NCBI RefSeq assembly: GCF_030409715.1
Contig: NZ_JAUFQI010000001.1
Span: 1,171,001-1,235,000 of the forward strand
Origin: Reinekea marina
GTDB taxonomy: Bacteria > Pseudomonadota > Gammaproteobacteria > Pseudomonadales > Natronospirillaceae
DNA length: 64,000 nucleotides
Direction: 5' to 3'
This document shows, piece by piece, positions 37,046 through 46,189 of this stretch. A program made the position numbers and the translations under genes. Position 1 is the stretch's first letter. The number at the start of each line of letters is the position of its first letter. The notes under the pieces are model-generated. The model saw nothing but the letters and a program-made list of their open reading frames with translations. It did no database searches and was not told where the DNA came from.

Positions 37046-38038
37046 TTAATCGTGAAAGTGGCAGGCCACTTCATGTAGGTCGGCTACATCGATCAGTTCT
37101 GGTTTCTTCTGAGCACATAAGTCTTGCGCCTTCGGGCAACGTGTACGGAATACGCAGCCTGAAGGTGGGTTCATTGGAGAGGGCAAGTCGCCTTCTAAAA
37201 TGATGACTTCTTTATTGCGTTCAATTTCTGGATCGGGCACGGGCACTGCAGAGATTAATGCCTGCGTATACGGGTGACGTGGTGTTTTATACAGCTGATC
37301 GCTGGTGGTAATTTCACAGATATTACCCAGATATAAAACCATCACTCGCGTACTGATGTGCTGAACAATGCTGAGGTCGTGCGCAATGAAGATAAGCGAT
37401 AAGCCCATCTCTTGTTGCAGTTCCATCAACAAGTTTACGATTTGCGCCTGAATTGATACATCCAATGCCGATACCGGCTCATCGCAGATAATCAGTTTAG
37501 GCTTTAAAATCAAAGCACGTGCTATCCCGATACGTTGGCATTGACCGCCAGAGAATTCGTGAGGGTAGCGGTTAATCTGGTTGGGCAGTAAACCAACTTT
37601 GATCAACATTTCTTTCACTTTTTCTTTGCGCTCATCGGCTTTCATTTCTGGGTGATGCGTTTTAAGCGGCTCAGAAATAATGTCGCCAATGGTCATTCGT
37701 GGGTTTAACGAGGCCAATGGGTCTTGGAATATCATTTGTAAATCGCGGCGCGATTCTTTCATTTCTCGTTTGCTGGCAGTGAGTAGGTCTTTACCGAGCC
37801 ACATCACTTTGCCGGCTTCAGCGGGTACCATTTTAATCACGGCACGCGCGAGTGTGCTTTTACCACAGCCCGATTCGCCAACAATCCCAAGGGTTTCGCC
37901 TGCGTATAAATCAAAGCTGACACCATCCACAGCTTTTAAAATGCCAGGTTTGGTCCATGGCATCGCATTGGGCGGGAAAATATTGAAGTAAACTTTAAGA
38001 TCGTCTACGGATAATAATTTTTCTTTTTGAGCGGTCAT
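37046..38038 (-). CDS. oppF: oligopeptide ABC transporter ATP-binding protein OppF
   Basis: The 330-residue ATPase has Walker A GESGCGKST near residue 56, Q-loop and signature FSGGQCQRIGIARAL. Walker B is LIICDEPVSALDV, with the C-terminal oligopeptide/dipeptide extension of Opp/Dpp ATPases (CVFRTRCPKAQDLC). It powers peptide import with OppD. Its ATG overlaps the oppD stop by one base (TAATG). It is the last gene of the operon. Confidence 0.93.
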   Translation of the reverse strand: MTAQKEKLLSVDDLKVYFNIFPPNAMPWTKPGILKAVDGVSFDLYAGETLGIVGESGCGKSTLARAVIKMVPAEAGKVMWLGKDLLTASKREMKESRRDLQMIFQDPLASLNPRMTIGDIISEPLKTHHPEMKADERKEKVKEMLIKVGLLPNQINRYPHEFSGGQCQRIGIARALILKPKLIICDEPVSALDVSIQAQIVNLLMELQQEMGLSLIFIAHDLSIVQHISTRVMVLYLGNICEITTSDQLYKTPRHPYTQALISAVPVPDPEIERNKEVIILEGDLPSPMNPPSGCVFRTRCPKAQDLCAQKKPELIDVADLHEVACHFHD

Positions 38039-39003
38039 TAGATTTCCTCCACTGGCTTATGGCAAGCACGTAGGCGTTTGCCATCGTAGTTTACAAGTGC
38101 AGCTGGTTCTTTGTGACACTGATCAGTCGCATGTTCGCAGCGTGGAGAAAATGGACAGCCCACAGGCATGTTCATCATATTCGGTGGGTTGCCTGGAATC
38201 GTGTGCAATTCTGACCCTACATGGTCTAAGCGCGGAATAGCCGATAGCAATCCTTTGGTATAAGGATGAGATGGCGTTTTAAACAGGTCTGTCGTGTTTG
38301 CATACTCCATAACCTTACCGCCGTACATAACTAGGGTGTCTTCACAGCTGCCTGCAACAACGCCTAAATCATGCGTAATCAATATGATTGAGGTGCCGAA
38401 ATCTTTCTGGAGATCAGCCAACAGATCCATAATTTGCGCTTGTACAGTTACATCTAGTGCCGTAGTAGGTTCATCGGCAATCAACAGCTCTGGACGGCAT
38501 AACAATGCCATCGCAATCATTACGCGCTGACGCATACCACCAGAGAATTCATGCGGATAAAGATGAATACGTGATGCCGCCTCTGGAATTCTTACCGCAT
38601 CCAGCATGCGAATTGATTCAGCTAAAGCTTCCTCACGGTTCATGCCTTTATGCAAGATCAATACTTCCATCAGCTGTTCACTGACTTTGATGTAAGGGTT
38701 GAGTGATGTCATTGGGTCTTGGAAAATCATCGCGATTTTTTCGGCGCGGATTTTATTCAGGCCCTGCTCAGGCAAGTTTAATATTTCAACACCATCAAAC
38801 TTAACGCTGCCCGTTGCCCAGCCGTTTTGAGCCAATAAGCCCATGATCGAGAATACGGTTTGGCTTTTTCCTGAACCTGATTCACCCACAATACCGAGGG
38901 TTTTACCTTTTTCTAAGGTAAAGTTGACGCCGTTGACCGCACTGACGATACCATCGCCTGTTTGGAACTGAACGCCGAGGTCTTTAACTTCTAATAAGCT
39001 CAT
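38038..39003 (-). CDS. oppD: oligopeptide ABC transporter ATP-binding protein OppD
   Basis: The 321-residue product has Walker A GESGSGKSQT near residue 40, signature FSGGMRQRVMIAMAL and Walker B LLIADEPTTALDV. The cysteine-containing C-terminal oligo_HPY region (CPFSPRCEHATDQC) may bind an iron-sulphur cluster in some OppD proteins. It partners OppF. It begins 13 bases after oppC. Confidence 0.93.
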   Translation of the reverse strand: MSLLEVKDLGVQFQTGDGIVSAVNGVNFTLEKGKTLGIVGESGSGKSQTVFSIMGLLAQNGWATGSVKFDGVEILNLPEQGLNKIRAEKIAMIFQDPMTSLNPYIKVSEQLMEVLILHKGMNREEALAESIRMLDAVRIPEAASRIHLYPHEFSGGMRQRVMIAMALLCRPELLIADEPTTALDVTVQAQIMDLLADLQKDFGTSIILITHDLGVVAGSCEDTLVMYGGKVMEYANTTDLFKTPSHPYTKGLLSAIPRLDHVGSELHTIPGNPPNMMNMPVGCPFSPRCEHATDQCHKEPAALVNYDGKRLRACHKPVEEI

Positions 39004-39016
39004 AATTCGCTCCTAG

Positions 39017-39946
39017 TTACCGGTCTTTAGGGTCTAACGCGTCGCGTAAACCGTCACCAATGAAAAACATGCTGAATAGCGTTACAACAAAGAAGAACAA
39101 GGGGAAACCAATTTGCCACAAAGTGCCGTACTGCATGGTTCCTGCACCTGCACTAATGAGTGCACCCCAAGACGTGCTTGGTTCTTGTACGCCTAAGCCT
39201 AGGAATGAAATAAAAGATTCGGTTAAAATTAAGCCCGGAACCAGTAGCGATGCATATACGATTACAATCCCAATTAAGTTTGGAACAATGTGTCGCATGA
39301 TGATCGTGAAGTTTGAAACGCCCGCTGCGATAGCTGCTTCGATGTATTCTTTGTTCTTGATAGTCAGTGTTTGCCCTCGGACAATTCGAGACATGTCCAA
39401 CCAGGAAATGAGACCAATACCGATAAAAAGCATATTGATGGAGCGTCCAAATACGACTAACAGCAAAATCAAAACAAACATGTATGGTATAGACATTAAT
39501 ATGTCGACTAGACGCATCATAGCGTTGTCAACTCGTCCACCTACATAGCCTGCTGTTGCACCGTATAGAGTTCCAACAATGACGGCTACCAAAGAACCAA
39601 TAATCCCTACTTTTAAGGAAATACTAGTACCCTGAATTACACGGGAGTAAAGATCGCGACCAAGGTCATCTGTACCAAAGTAGTGTCCAGTCTCGAACGA
39701 AGGTGCACCTAATTGCTTTACTTGGCCTAATACGGCCCAGTCAATTTCTTCATTAGTCCACTGAGCGAAGCTCGGACCAATAAGGGTAAACAATAGGATA
39801 AGCGCAAGCGCGATAACGCCGCCAACCGCAGCTTTATTGTGTGAAAAGCGTCTCGCGGCATCAGCCCAAAGAGATCGACCTTCAATCTCTTCAGCATTGA
39901 GCATATTTTCAGCGAGTTCTTCTACTTTTTTAGAATTTACAATCAT
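39017..39946 (-). CDS. oppC: oligopeptide ABC transporter permease OppC
   Basis: The 309-residue inner-membrane protein has a cytoplasmic N-terminus carrying the OppC_N helix and about six membrane segments. The EAA loop reads EAAIAAGVSNFTIIMRHIVPN (near residues 200-220). It forms the peptide channel with OppB. It lies 18 bases downstream of oppB on the same strand. Confidence 0.93.
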   Translation of the reverse strand: MIVNSKKVEELAENMLNAEEIEGRSLWADAARRFSHNKAAVGGVIALALILLFTLIGPSFAQWTNEEIDWAVLGQVKQLGAPSFETGHYFGTDDLGRDLYSRVIQGTSISLKVGIIGSLVAVIVGTLYGATAGYVGGRVDNAMMRLVDILMSIPYMFVLILLLVVFGRSINMLFIGIGLISWLDMSRIVRGQTLTIKNKEYIEAAIAAGVSNFTIIMRHIVPNLIGIVIVYASLLVPGLILTESFISFLGLGVQEPSTSWGALISAGAGTMQYGTLWQIGFPLFFFVVTLFSMFFIGDGLRDALDPKDR

Positions 39947-39964
39947 TTTTTAAGCCTCACTGTC

Positions 39965-40888
39965 TTAGTAACGAATTTTAGGATCAATCCACGCGTAGAG
40001 GATATCTACCAGGATGTTTAGCAAGACAGTTAATGTACCAATTAAAATAGTAATACCCATGATGGTTGAGTAATCACGGTTAAGGGCGCCATTCACGAAT
40101 AACACGCCAATACCACCTGTACTGAAGTACATATCAATAATGACAGAACCGGTAATCATGCCGACAAATGCGGGACCCATGTAAGATAAAACAGGCAATA
40201 AAGCTGGCTTAAGCGCATGCTTCATAATGATTCGGCTATAAGGAACGCCCTTTGCTTTAGCCGTACGAATAAAGTTTGAATTTAAAACTTCGAGCATAGA
40301 TGAGCGGGTAATTCGCGCAATGGTTGCCATGTAGCTGGTAGACAGTGCGATAACAGGCATGATGATGAACTGAGGTTTACCACCTTCCCAACCACCGCCG
40401 GGTAGCCATCCTAAATACAGCGTGAACAGTAATACAAGCAAGGGTGCCATGACAAAGTTGGGTAAAACTTGTGCCGTGAAGGTAAAGCTTAACGCGGCGT
40501 AATCTTTCCAATTATTGTGGTTAAGTGCGGCGATAACCCCGAGCGTAACCCCAAACAACACCGCGACTAGGGCTGAAATAGAGCCATAGGTCAAGGTCAC
40601 TGGAAAACCATCAGAAATTAGGTCGTTAACAGATCGATCTTTATATCGAAATGAAGGACCAAAGTCGAAATCCACGACAATGTCGCGTACGTAATCAAAT
40701 ATCTGATAATACAGCGGCTTATCGAGGCCATATTTGGCGTTGATATTGGCTTCTACCTGAGGCGGAAGAGCACGTTCAGAGGTGAATGGACCCCCTGGGG
40801 CGCTGTGCATTAACAAAAATGAAACGATAATTAAAATGAGTAGCGTTGGAATTGCGGTTAGCAAACGCTTTGCTATGAAACTGAACAT
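39965..40888 (-). CDS. oppB: oligopeptide ABC transporter permease OppB
   Basis: The 307-residue permease has the standard BPD_transp_1 fold. Its N-terminal helix runs into a periplasmic loop (GGPFTSERALPP), and the EAA loop is RTAKAKGVPYSRIIMKHALK. It is the first membrane subunit of the operon, 252 bases downstream of oppA and beyond the hairpin at 41092-41118. Low read-through from oppA would keep permease levels below the binding protein. Confidence 0.93.
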   Translation of the reverse strand: MFSFIAKRLLTAIPTLLILIIVSFLLMHSAPGGPFTSERALPPQVEANINAKYGLDKPLYYQIFDYVRDIVVDFDFGPSFRYKDRSVNDLISDGFPVTLTYGSISALVAVLFGVTLGVIAALNHNNWKDYAALSFTFTAQVLPNFVMAPLLVLLFTLYLGWLPGGGWEGGKPQFIIMPVIALSTSYMATIARITRSSMLEVLNSNFIRTAKAKGVPYSRIIMKHALKPALLPVLSYMGPAFVGMITGSVIIDMYFSTGGIGVLFVNGALNRDYSTIMGITILIGTLTVLLNILVDILYAWIDPKIRY

Positions 40889-41091
40889 AGAGGTGTCCTG
40901 TTTTTATCTACACGAAAGGGCGGATTTTATCCTGTTCACTTGTGATTAGCGACTTTTACTACACATTAATAAAGCCAACAAAATCAAATGCTTAGGGTGA
41001 ACTGTAATCATACCTTTACAAATAGAAAAGGCGGCTATTTATAGTTATTGGTTTATATAGCGAACAACAAACTTTCTTGCGTTCAAACAAA

Positions 41092-41118
41092 AACACCGCC
41101 AGCAAAGCCGGCGGTGTT
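41092..41118 (-). terminator. attenuating terminator between oppA and oppB
   Basis: AACACCGCC (41092-41100) pairs with GGCGGTGTT (41110-41118), a perfect 9-bp GC-rich stem. On the minus strand it is followed by TTTGTTTG, an imperfect U-run. Its place directly after oppA and before oppB suggests partial termination. Confidence 0.7.
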
Positions 41119-41140
41119 GAATTGTTAAGCGATTAAACTA

Positions 41141-42817
41141 TTACTCTGCAACTTTATACAAGTTACGTGCGTACCAGTTTTGCTCAACGTTCTGTACAGG
41201 CCAGCCTTTAACATCAGACTCAAGCATGAATACGCCAGAGTAGTGGTAAACTGGGATTACAGGCATTTCTTCAGCTAAGATTTGCTCAACAGCCGTGTAG
41301 TTCGCGCTTGGATCAGCCATTGTTTTAGCTTCGTCCATTAAGCGATCTACTTCTGGGTTGTTGTACTTACCATCGTTGTAGCCAGAGCCAGAACGTACTA
41401 AGTCTAAGAAAGTAGACGCTTCGTTGTAGTCACCACACCAAGCACCACGTGCTAGAGCAAAGTTTTGGTTGCCACGTTCTGTTAGGAATGTTTTCCATTC
41501 CATGTTGTTTAGCTCAGCTTGTACGCCTAGCTTAGACTTCCACATTTGAGCAATTGCCGTAGCAATTTGCTTGTGACCTTCAGAAGTGTTGTACAACATT
41601 TCGAAAGTTAGTGGGTTGTTTTCGCCGTAACCAGCTTCAGCTAGTAGTTCTTTCGCTTTCGCATCACGCTCAGCTTGAGTCATTTCAGCAAATGGTACTG
41701 AAGGCACGTTAAAGCCAGCAGTTGAACCAGGAGTGAAAGTGTAAGCATCGATCTGACCAGCTTGTAAAATTTGGTCAGTGATTACTGTACGGTCAATTGA
41801 GTAAGCTAATGCTTTACGAACGCGTACGTCTTTAAACGCTTCTGGACCAGAGTCGCTTAGGTTGAATGTGTAGTAGTAGTTACATAGACGAGGGAAAGAA
41901 ATTGCTTCGTCACCGAACTCAGCTTTAAGCGCTTTGAACTGACCAGCAGGTACAGGACCTTTGTCTAGCTCACCCGCTTTCCAACGAATTAAACCTTGGT
42001 TTTCATCTGGAATAACTACAGCAACAATTTTCTCAAGGATAGTTGCTTCGTTGTTCCAGTACTTATCGTTACGTACCAATACAGCTCGTTCGTTTACAAC
42101 GTGCTCAGAAAGAACGTATGCGCCGTTAGAAACCATGTTCTCTGGCTTAGTCCAATCTGCACCGTGCTTCTCAATGGTCGCTTGGTGAGTTGGGAAAGTT
42201 GTTGTGTGAACAACCATCATTGGGAAGTAAGGAAGAGAGTCGGTTAGTTCAACTTGTAGTGTGTAGTCATCTACAGCTTTCACGCCTAAAGAGTCTACAT
42301 CAGCTTTGCCAGCAACAATTTCTGCGCCATTTTTGATAGACATGATTTCCATGTACCAAGCATAAGGAGAAGCCGTTTCAGGGTTTACTGCGCGCTTCCA
42401 GCCGTATACGAAATCTTTCGCAGTTACAGGGTCGCCGTTGCTCCACTTAGCATCTTTACGCAAGTAGAACGTGTAAGTCATTTTATCTTCAGAAGCTTCG
42501 AAACGCTCAGCAACACCAGGTACAAGGTTGCCATCTGCGTCTTGGTTTAATAGGCCTTCGAATAGGTTACGTACGTGCTCAGCACCAGATACGTCTTCTA
42601 CGATTTGTGGGTCAAATGAGCTGTGCTCATCAAGTGCCCAGTATGTGAATGTTTGATCTGCAGCTAAAGTTTCGCCAGTTACAGGGTGGGTTGGACCCGA
42701 TTTAACTTCTGGTGCCGCATTTGAAGTAGTTGCCGCTTCTTCATCAGATGAACAGCCGACCATGAATACGGCAGAAGAAACTAGCGCAGCAGCCAGCGTT
42801 TTTGTAAATGGTTTCAT
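41141..42817 (-). CDS. oppA: oligopeptide-binding lipoprotein OppA
   Basis: From the ATG at 42817 the product has about 558 residues: a signal peptide with lipobox MVGC (Cys near residue 22), then the SBP_bac_5 fold. Typical segments are FTYWALDEHSSFDPQIVEDVSG and the domain-III region. The lipobox predicts anchoring to a membrane rather than free periplasmic protein. AGAGGA lies six bases upstream of this ATG; the longer reading to 42889 lacks such support and would bury the signal peptide. It captures oligopeptides for OppBCDF, encoded downstream after a hairpin. Confidence 0.93.
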   Translation of the reverse strand: MKPFTKTLAAALVSSAVFMVGCSSDEEAATTSNAAPEVKSGPTHPVTGETLAADQTFTYWALDEHSSFDPQIVEDVSGAEHVRNLFEGLLNQDADGNLVPGVAERFEASEDKMTYTFYLRKDAKWSNGDPVTAKDFVYGWKRAVNPETASPYAWYMEIMSIKNGAEIVAGKADVDSLGVKAVDDYTLQVELTDSLPYFPMMVVHTTTFPTHQATIEKHGADWTKPENMVSNGAYVLSEHVVNERAVLVRNDKYWNNEATILEKIVAVVIPDENQGLIRWKAGELDKGPVPAGQFKALKAEFGDEAISFPRLCNYYYTFNLSDSGPEAFKDVRVRKALAYSIDRTVITDQILQAGQIDAYTFTPGSTAGFNVPSVPFAEMTQAERDAKAKELLAEAGYGENNPLTFEMLYNTSEGHKQIATAIAQMWKSKLGVQAELNNMEWKTFLTERGNQNFALARGAWCGDYNEASTFLDLVRSGSGYNDGKYNNPEVDRLMDEAKTMADPSANYTAVEQILAEEMPVIPVYHYSGVFMLESDVKGWPVQNVEQNWYARNLYKVAE

Positions 42818-43249
42818 GAGTGATCCTCTTATTATGTTTTTTTTATAACTTCTTTTGGAAGCTTTTGCATTACATTCAAGCTTGCGCAATTGCGCTTCGC
42901 AATCAGTCTACCCTGATATCCCGAACGTGACTATCCATTCAAAATATATACCAAAGTGTTTCTGTTTACGCCAGCGAACAATAAATCAACGCATTCTGCT
43001 TAAAAATTGCCCAACAGGACAACCCAAAGCTTAAAAGCTCGTAGCGGTTGTAGTTATTTCGCTAATAGGTGGTGAAACTTGGCATATCTCGCCTAAAACT
43101 TCAACGTACTTTTTCTTTTTTTGCATCATTGTTTTAGACTTTTAGTGTATTGACAAAAATAAAATAAAGCAAAGCTTAGCGTTTTAAATGATGATAACGG
43201 CTTAAAAAGGGGCGTAAACTTTTGGATTTACCTAATGTGGTGCGTTTTT
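42818..43249. other. intergenic region upstream of oppA
   Basis: These 432 bases hold the oppA leader and promoter, and the tail after the PilZ gene. The sequence is AT-rich with poly-T and poly-A tracts around 43110-43170. No ORF, RNA gene or clear promoter pair was recognised. Confidence 0.4.
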
Positions 43250-43636
43250 CTATTGGTTGATGAGGTGGTCTAATTCCCTTTGTAGGGCGGCCTCGTCCCC
43301 TAAATTTACTTCAATCAGTCTGCGTAATAATGAGGCAGAATCGAGCTCAAGTTTTATGATAGACAGGCCGAAGGTGTGTGCACTTTCGTTTACATAAGCA
43401 ATTTCGCCATCAAAAGCTATTTCCCAAGAATCATCACTTGGAGACACGGTTGCTGCGCATTGTGTTTTTAACGCGGGCAGAGAAGTGCTTTCTGGTAGGC
43501 AGACTAATGCACCTTTTAAGCTGATATCGTGAAGTTCGCCAGAAATTTGAGCCTGATCCGGTAGGGTGATGACAATATTTGAATCAAACGGTATGCGTTG
43601 GAATCGGCGTTTTTCTTCAGTCATTTCAGTTTCCAT
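43250..43636 (-). CDS. PilZ domain c-di-GMP-binding protein
   Basis: The 128-residue product is a single PilZ domain with both c-di-GMP motifs: R10-x3-R14 (RRFQR) and D37-x-S-x-x-G42 (DISLKG). It should bind the second messenger and modulate motility or a surface process through an unknown partner. It may instead start at an ATG at 43624, which has GGAAA upstream. It is transcribed divergently from msrA across 66 bases. Confidence 0.85.
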   Translation of the reverse strand: METEMTEEKRRFQRIPFDSNIVITLPDQAQISGELHDISLKGALVCLPESTSLPALKTQCAATVSPSDDSWEIAFDGEIAYVNESAHTFGLSIIKLELDSASLLRRLIEVNLGDEAALQRELDHLINQ

Positions 43637-43648
43637 AAGTCAACGTCA

Positions 43649-43677
43649 TTGAAATTACTATAGAGTGGTCTTATAAA
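43649..43677 (+). promoter_or_regulatory. msrA promoter
   Basis: TTGAAA (43649-43654) and TATAAA (43672-43677) are spaced by 17 bases, 26 bases upstream of the msrA start. It fits a sigma70 promoter well. Confidence 0.55.
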
Positions 43678-43702
43678 GGGTGCAAATGAAAAGGGGAAAT
43701 CT

Positions 43703-44323
43703 ATGTCAGAGTCGTCTATTGAGTTACAACTGTCCGAAGCACTGCCCGATCGCTCAGAACCAATGCAATTGAATTTTCAGCACCAAGTTTTTCAAAGAGA
43801 TATGAGGGATGTGCCAGAAGGCGCAGAGGTTATCTGGTTGGCCGCTGGTTGTTTTTGGGGTGTAGAGAGGCTCTTTTGGCAGTTAGACGGTGTGGTAAAT
43901 ACTGCTGTTGGTTATGCCGGCGGATACACCCAAAACCCGACTTATAAAGATGTGTGTACTGGCAAAACAGGCCACACAGAAATTGTTCAAGTTGCTTTCA
44001 TACCAAGCCAATTGCCTTTAAAGGCTTTGCTAAAGGCTTATTGGGAGGCGCACGACCCAACGCAGGGTATGCGTCAAGGCAATGATAGAGGGACTCAATA
44101 CCGATCTGCTATTTACGCAGAATCAGCCATGCTCGCAGAAATTGAGGCGTCAAAACAGAGTTATCAAGAGCAGTTGAATGCCAAAGGGCTGGGCAACATT
44201 ACGACTGAAATTAAGGTTAAACAGCCATTCTATTTTGCTGAAGAAGAGCATCAGCAATATTTGTATAAAAACCCAGAAGGCTATTGTGGGCTTAAAGGCA
44301 CGGGGGCTGTATGTCCAATCTAA
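43703..44323 (+). CDS. msrA: peptide-methionine (S)-S-oxide reductase MsrA
   Basis: The 206-residue product has the catalytic motif AAGCFWGVE with Cys50 and the C-terminal resolving-cysteine segment GYCGLKGTGAVCPI. The N-terminal extension is typical of the longer MsrA form. It reduces methionine S-sulphoxide in oxidised proteins. AAAGGGGAAA lies upstream of the ATG. The last 13 bases overlap the yfcL-like gene, so the two are coupled. Confidence 0.94.
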   Translation: MSESSIELQLSEALPDRSEPMQLNFQHQVFQRDMRDVPEGAEVIWLAAGCFWGVERLFWQLDGVVNTAVGYAGGYTQNPTYKDVCTGKTGHTEIVQVAFIPSQLPLKALLKAYWEAHDPTQGMRQGNDRGTQYRSAIYAESAMLAEIEASKQSYQEQLNAKGLGNITTEIKVKQPFYFAEEEHQQYLYKNPEGYCGLKGTGAVCPI

Positions 44324-44577
44324 CCGCTCAAGATTGGTCGGAAAGTGCTATCAATGTTTTGCGGGTAAAAGAGCAAAATTGTGCTGAGACCGATTTATTT
44401 TGTATCGGTTATTTAATACCGCAGGTTGAGCTTTTAGAGGTTGAGCTCATTGACAAGCAAGCTTCAGCAGATTGGTGGCAACAGCAATTTATAGAGTTTG
44501 TGCGCGGTAATATGTCTGCAGATAAAATGCAGGCTGATGATGAACGAACGATAGAGCAGCTAATGGCCGATTTATAG
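44311..44577 (+). CDS. yfcL: YfcL family protein
   Basis: The 88-residue product resembles the small soluble YfcL family in length and in its central FCIGYLIPQVELLEVELID segment. No catalytic motif is visible, and the family has no established role. It starts within the end of msrA and is followed by a 13-bp inverted repeat. Confidence 0.65.
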   Translation: MSNLTAQDWSESAINVLRVKEQNCAETDLFCIGYLIPQVELLEVELIDKQASADWWQQQFIEFVRGNMSADKMQADDERTIEQLMADL

Positions 44578-44582
44578 CGAAT

Positions 44583-44613
44583 TTGGGTCTAAATTATCAC
44601 AATTTAGACCCAA
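44583..44613. repeat. 13-bp perfect inverted repeat after yfcL
   Basis: TTGGGTCTAAATT (44583-44595) and AATTTAGACCCAA (44601-44613) form a perfect 13-bp hairpin with a five-base loop. It is between convergent yfcL and the TetR gene. Neither side has a T-run, so it may shield mRNA ends from exonuclease or end transcription inefficiently. Confidence 0.7.
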
Positions 44614-44647
44614 GGCAGCCAAATTGAACCATGAATTAGGTGCTTAA

Positions 44648-45043
44648 TTAGATGTTTAAGTAAATCTTTTCGATTAGTAGGCCGTTTAGTTGATGTAAAT
44701 GCTCGCCTAACATCGACTTAAGCGCCTGATAACCTTCCGTTGCGTGAACCAATGGAAAATAATCTGCATTGGTTATAAACAATCGAAAATCATCCGGACG
44801 GGATTGCCAAAAGTCTTTATATACTTGGCCTTTATCGCCGGCAATTTTAAGTTGTTGCTCTAATTCCATTGCTACTTCTTCCCATAGTCCAGCGACAATT
44901 TCCTCTTTATTCTTAAAGTAGTAATAAATGGAAGGCGCGGCGCAGCCAGTTTCTGCTGCTATTTTTCGCAACGATAGTTTATTGATGCCCTGTTCGGTAA
45001 GTACCTTTCGAGCGGATTCTAATATGTTCTCTTTCTTAATCAT
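44648..45043 (-). CDS. short TetR family regulator
   Basis: The 131-residue product has a good N-terminal TetR DNA-binding domain (ILESARKVLTEQGINKLSLRKIAAETGCAAPSIYYYFKNKEEI, residues about 7-50). Its ligand domain is only ~80 residues, whereas most TetR proteins total ~190. It may be a naturally compact member or a C-terminally truncated one. No leftover coding sequence was recognised downstream (44577-44647). Its target and ligand are unknown. Confidence 0.75.
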   Translation of the reverse strand: MIKKENILESARKVLTEQGINKLSLRKIAAETGCAAPSIYYYFKNKEEIVAGLWEEVAMELEQQLKIAGDKGQVYKDFWQSRPDDFRLFITNADYFPLVHATEGYQALKSMLGEHLHQLNGLLIEKIYLNI

Positions 45044-45202
45044 GGACTGCCTGCTTTTGTCTCAAACTTATGTTTCTAATAACACCGTTTTAAAAACCTA
45101 GCAGTGGAAATGGCATTGCGCTAATTTCCTGCTGTAAATTTTGTAACCAAGTGTTAATTTAAGAGGTTTAGCAATTGTTGCAGTTGGTTCTTGTTGAAAT
45201 AG

Positions 45203-45230
45203 TTGCATGGTTTTACAATGAGACTATAGT
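45203..45230 (+). promoter_or_regulatory. possible pilH promoter
   Basis: TTGCAT (45203-45208) and TATAGT (45225-45230) are separated by 16 bases, 48 bases before the pilH start. This is a moderate sigma70 match. Confidence 0.4.
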
Positions 45231-45278
45231 TTCGAGCATATATATAAATTCGTAATATCGCAGTTTGAGGAAATTCGC

Positions 45279-45638
45279 ATGGCAACAATTTTAGTGGTAG
45301 ATGACTCACCAAGCCAGATAGCGCACTTTACAAAGATTTTAGAGGCCAATGGTCATGAGTGTATCGTTGCTGAAGATGGTGCCTCTGGCGTTGCGCTGGC
45401 AAAAAGCGCGCAGCCCGATTTAATCTTGATGGATGTAGTAATGCCCGAGTTAAACGGCTTTCAAGCCACTCGCAAACTTACACAGGACCCTTCTACAAAG
45501 CAGATCCCTGTTGTTTTAGCAACAACTAAAGACCAAGAGACCGATCGTGTGTGGGGGCAAAGACAAGGTGCTAAAGCTTTTTTGGTTAAACCGGTAGATG
45601 AAGCAGAATTGCTAAAAACGCTGGCTAAATTCCTCTAA
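45279..45638 (+). CDS. pilH: PilH-like single-domain response regulator
   Basis: The 119-residue CheY-like receiver has phospho-acceptor D52 (LILMDVVMPELNGFQATRKL), acidic D8/D9 (VVDDS) and the Lys of LVKPVDE. The segment VLATTKDQETDRVWGQRQGA is strikingly like Pseudomonas PilH, which tunes the Chp chemosensory system that controls twitching and cAMP. No pilG, pilI, pilJ or chpA gene is adjacent, so here it is separated from its system. The downstream gene is convergent. Confidence 0.82.
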   Translation: MATILVVDDSPSQIAHFTKILEANGHECIVAEDGASGVALAKSAQPDLILMDVVMPELNGFQATRKLTQDPSTKQIPVVLATTKDQETDRVWGQRQGAKAFLVKPVDEAELLKTLAKFL

Positions 45639-45641
45639 TGT

Positions 45642-46067
45642 TCACTGGCTCATTCGAGCCGCGTCTAACGTACTGAATACACGGTATAATGTGTTGAGCG
45701 TCGACCTTTCATGAAAAGAGTCGGTGCTCGGCAGTCTTCCTTCTATGGCCTTTAATATTGAAATAGACTCATTTTGAGCGGAAAGCCCATTGACAGTTTT
45801 TTGCTCTTCAACGCCGATAATGCCGTAATCAAAAAGAGATTGGGTGACCGGTCGAATGCTGGCAGTTGTATCAAGTTGCTGATTAAAGGTATTCGCGATC
45901 CATTGATACACCGTACGTTGGTCACTGATGCTCACGCTTAAATCGGCGCTGGATGGGTCATCGCTTGCCGCTTCTCTCGGAGCATGGGTCTGTTCAGCTT
46001 TCTGAGCTAACGAAGCGGGCTGCTCATGCCGTTGGTATGATTGTACCGCTGTTGTACTTATGTCCAT
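45642..46067 (-). CDS. hypothetical protein
   Basis: This 141-residue protein matches no family I know. It is polar, with a probably disordered N-terminal ~50 residues (rich in Ser, Gln, Ala, Asp). A helical C-terminal part follows (YQWIANTFNQQLD, LNTLYRVFSTLDAARMSQ). There is no signal peptide or membrane segment. It faces pilH with three bases between the stops. The good start context and length favour a real gene. Confidence 0.55.
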   Translation of the reverse strand: MDISTTAVQSYQRHEQPASLAQKAEQTHAPREAASDDPSSADLSVSISDQRTVYQWIANTFNQQLDTTASIRPVTQSLFDYGIIGVEEQKTVNGLSAQNESISILKAIEGRLPSTDSFHERSTLNTLYRVFSTLDAARMSQ

Positions 46068-46139
46068 TTCTTTTCCGCTTTTTACTCACCTACGGCTTAA
46101 TCAGCAAGGACTGTGCCTGTTAATCCTGTGCGCAAAAAA

Positions 46140-46159
46140 AACCCTGCTTAAGCAGGGTT
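46140..46159 (-). terminator. dksA terminator
   Basis: AACCCTGCTT (46140-46149) is followed at once by its complement AAGCAGGGTT (46150-46159). On the minus strand seven T bases follow. It lies 31 bases past the dksA stop. Confidence 0.8.
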
Positions 46160-46189
46160 CTTTTGTGAATAAGCTTGCTTATTCGAGTT

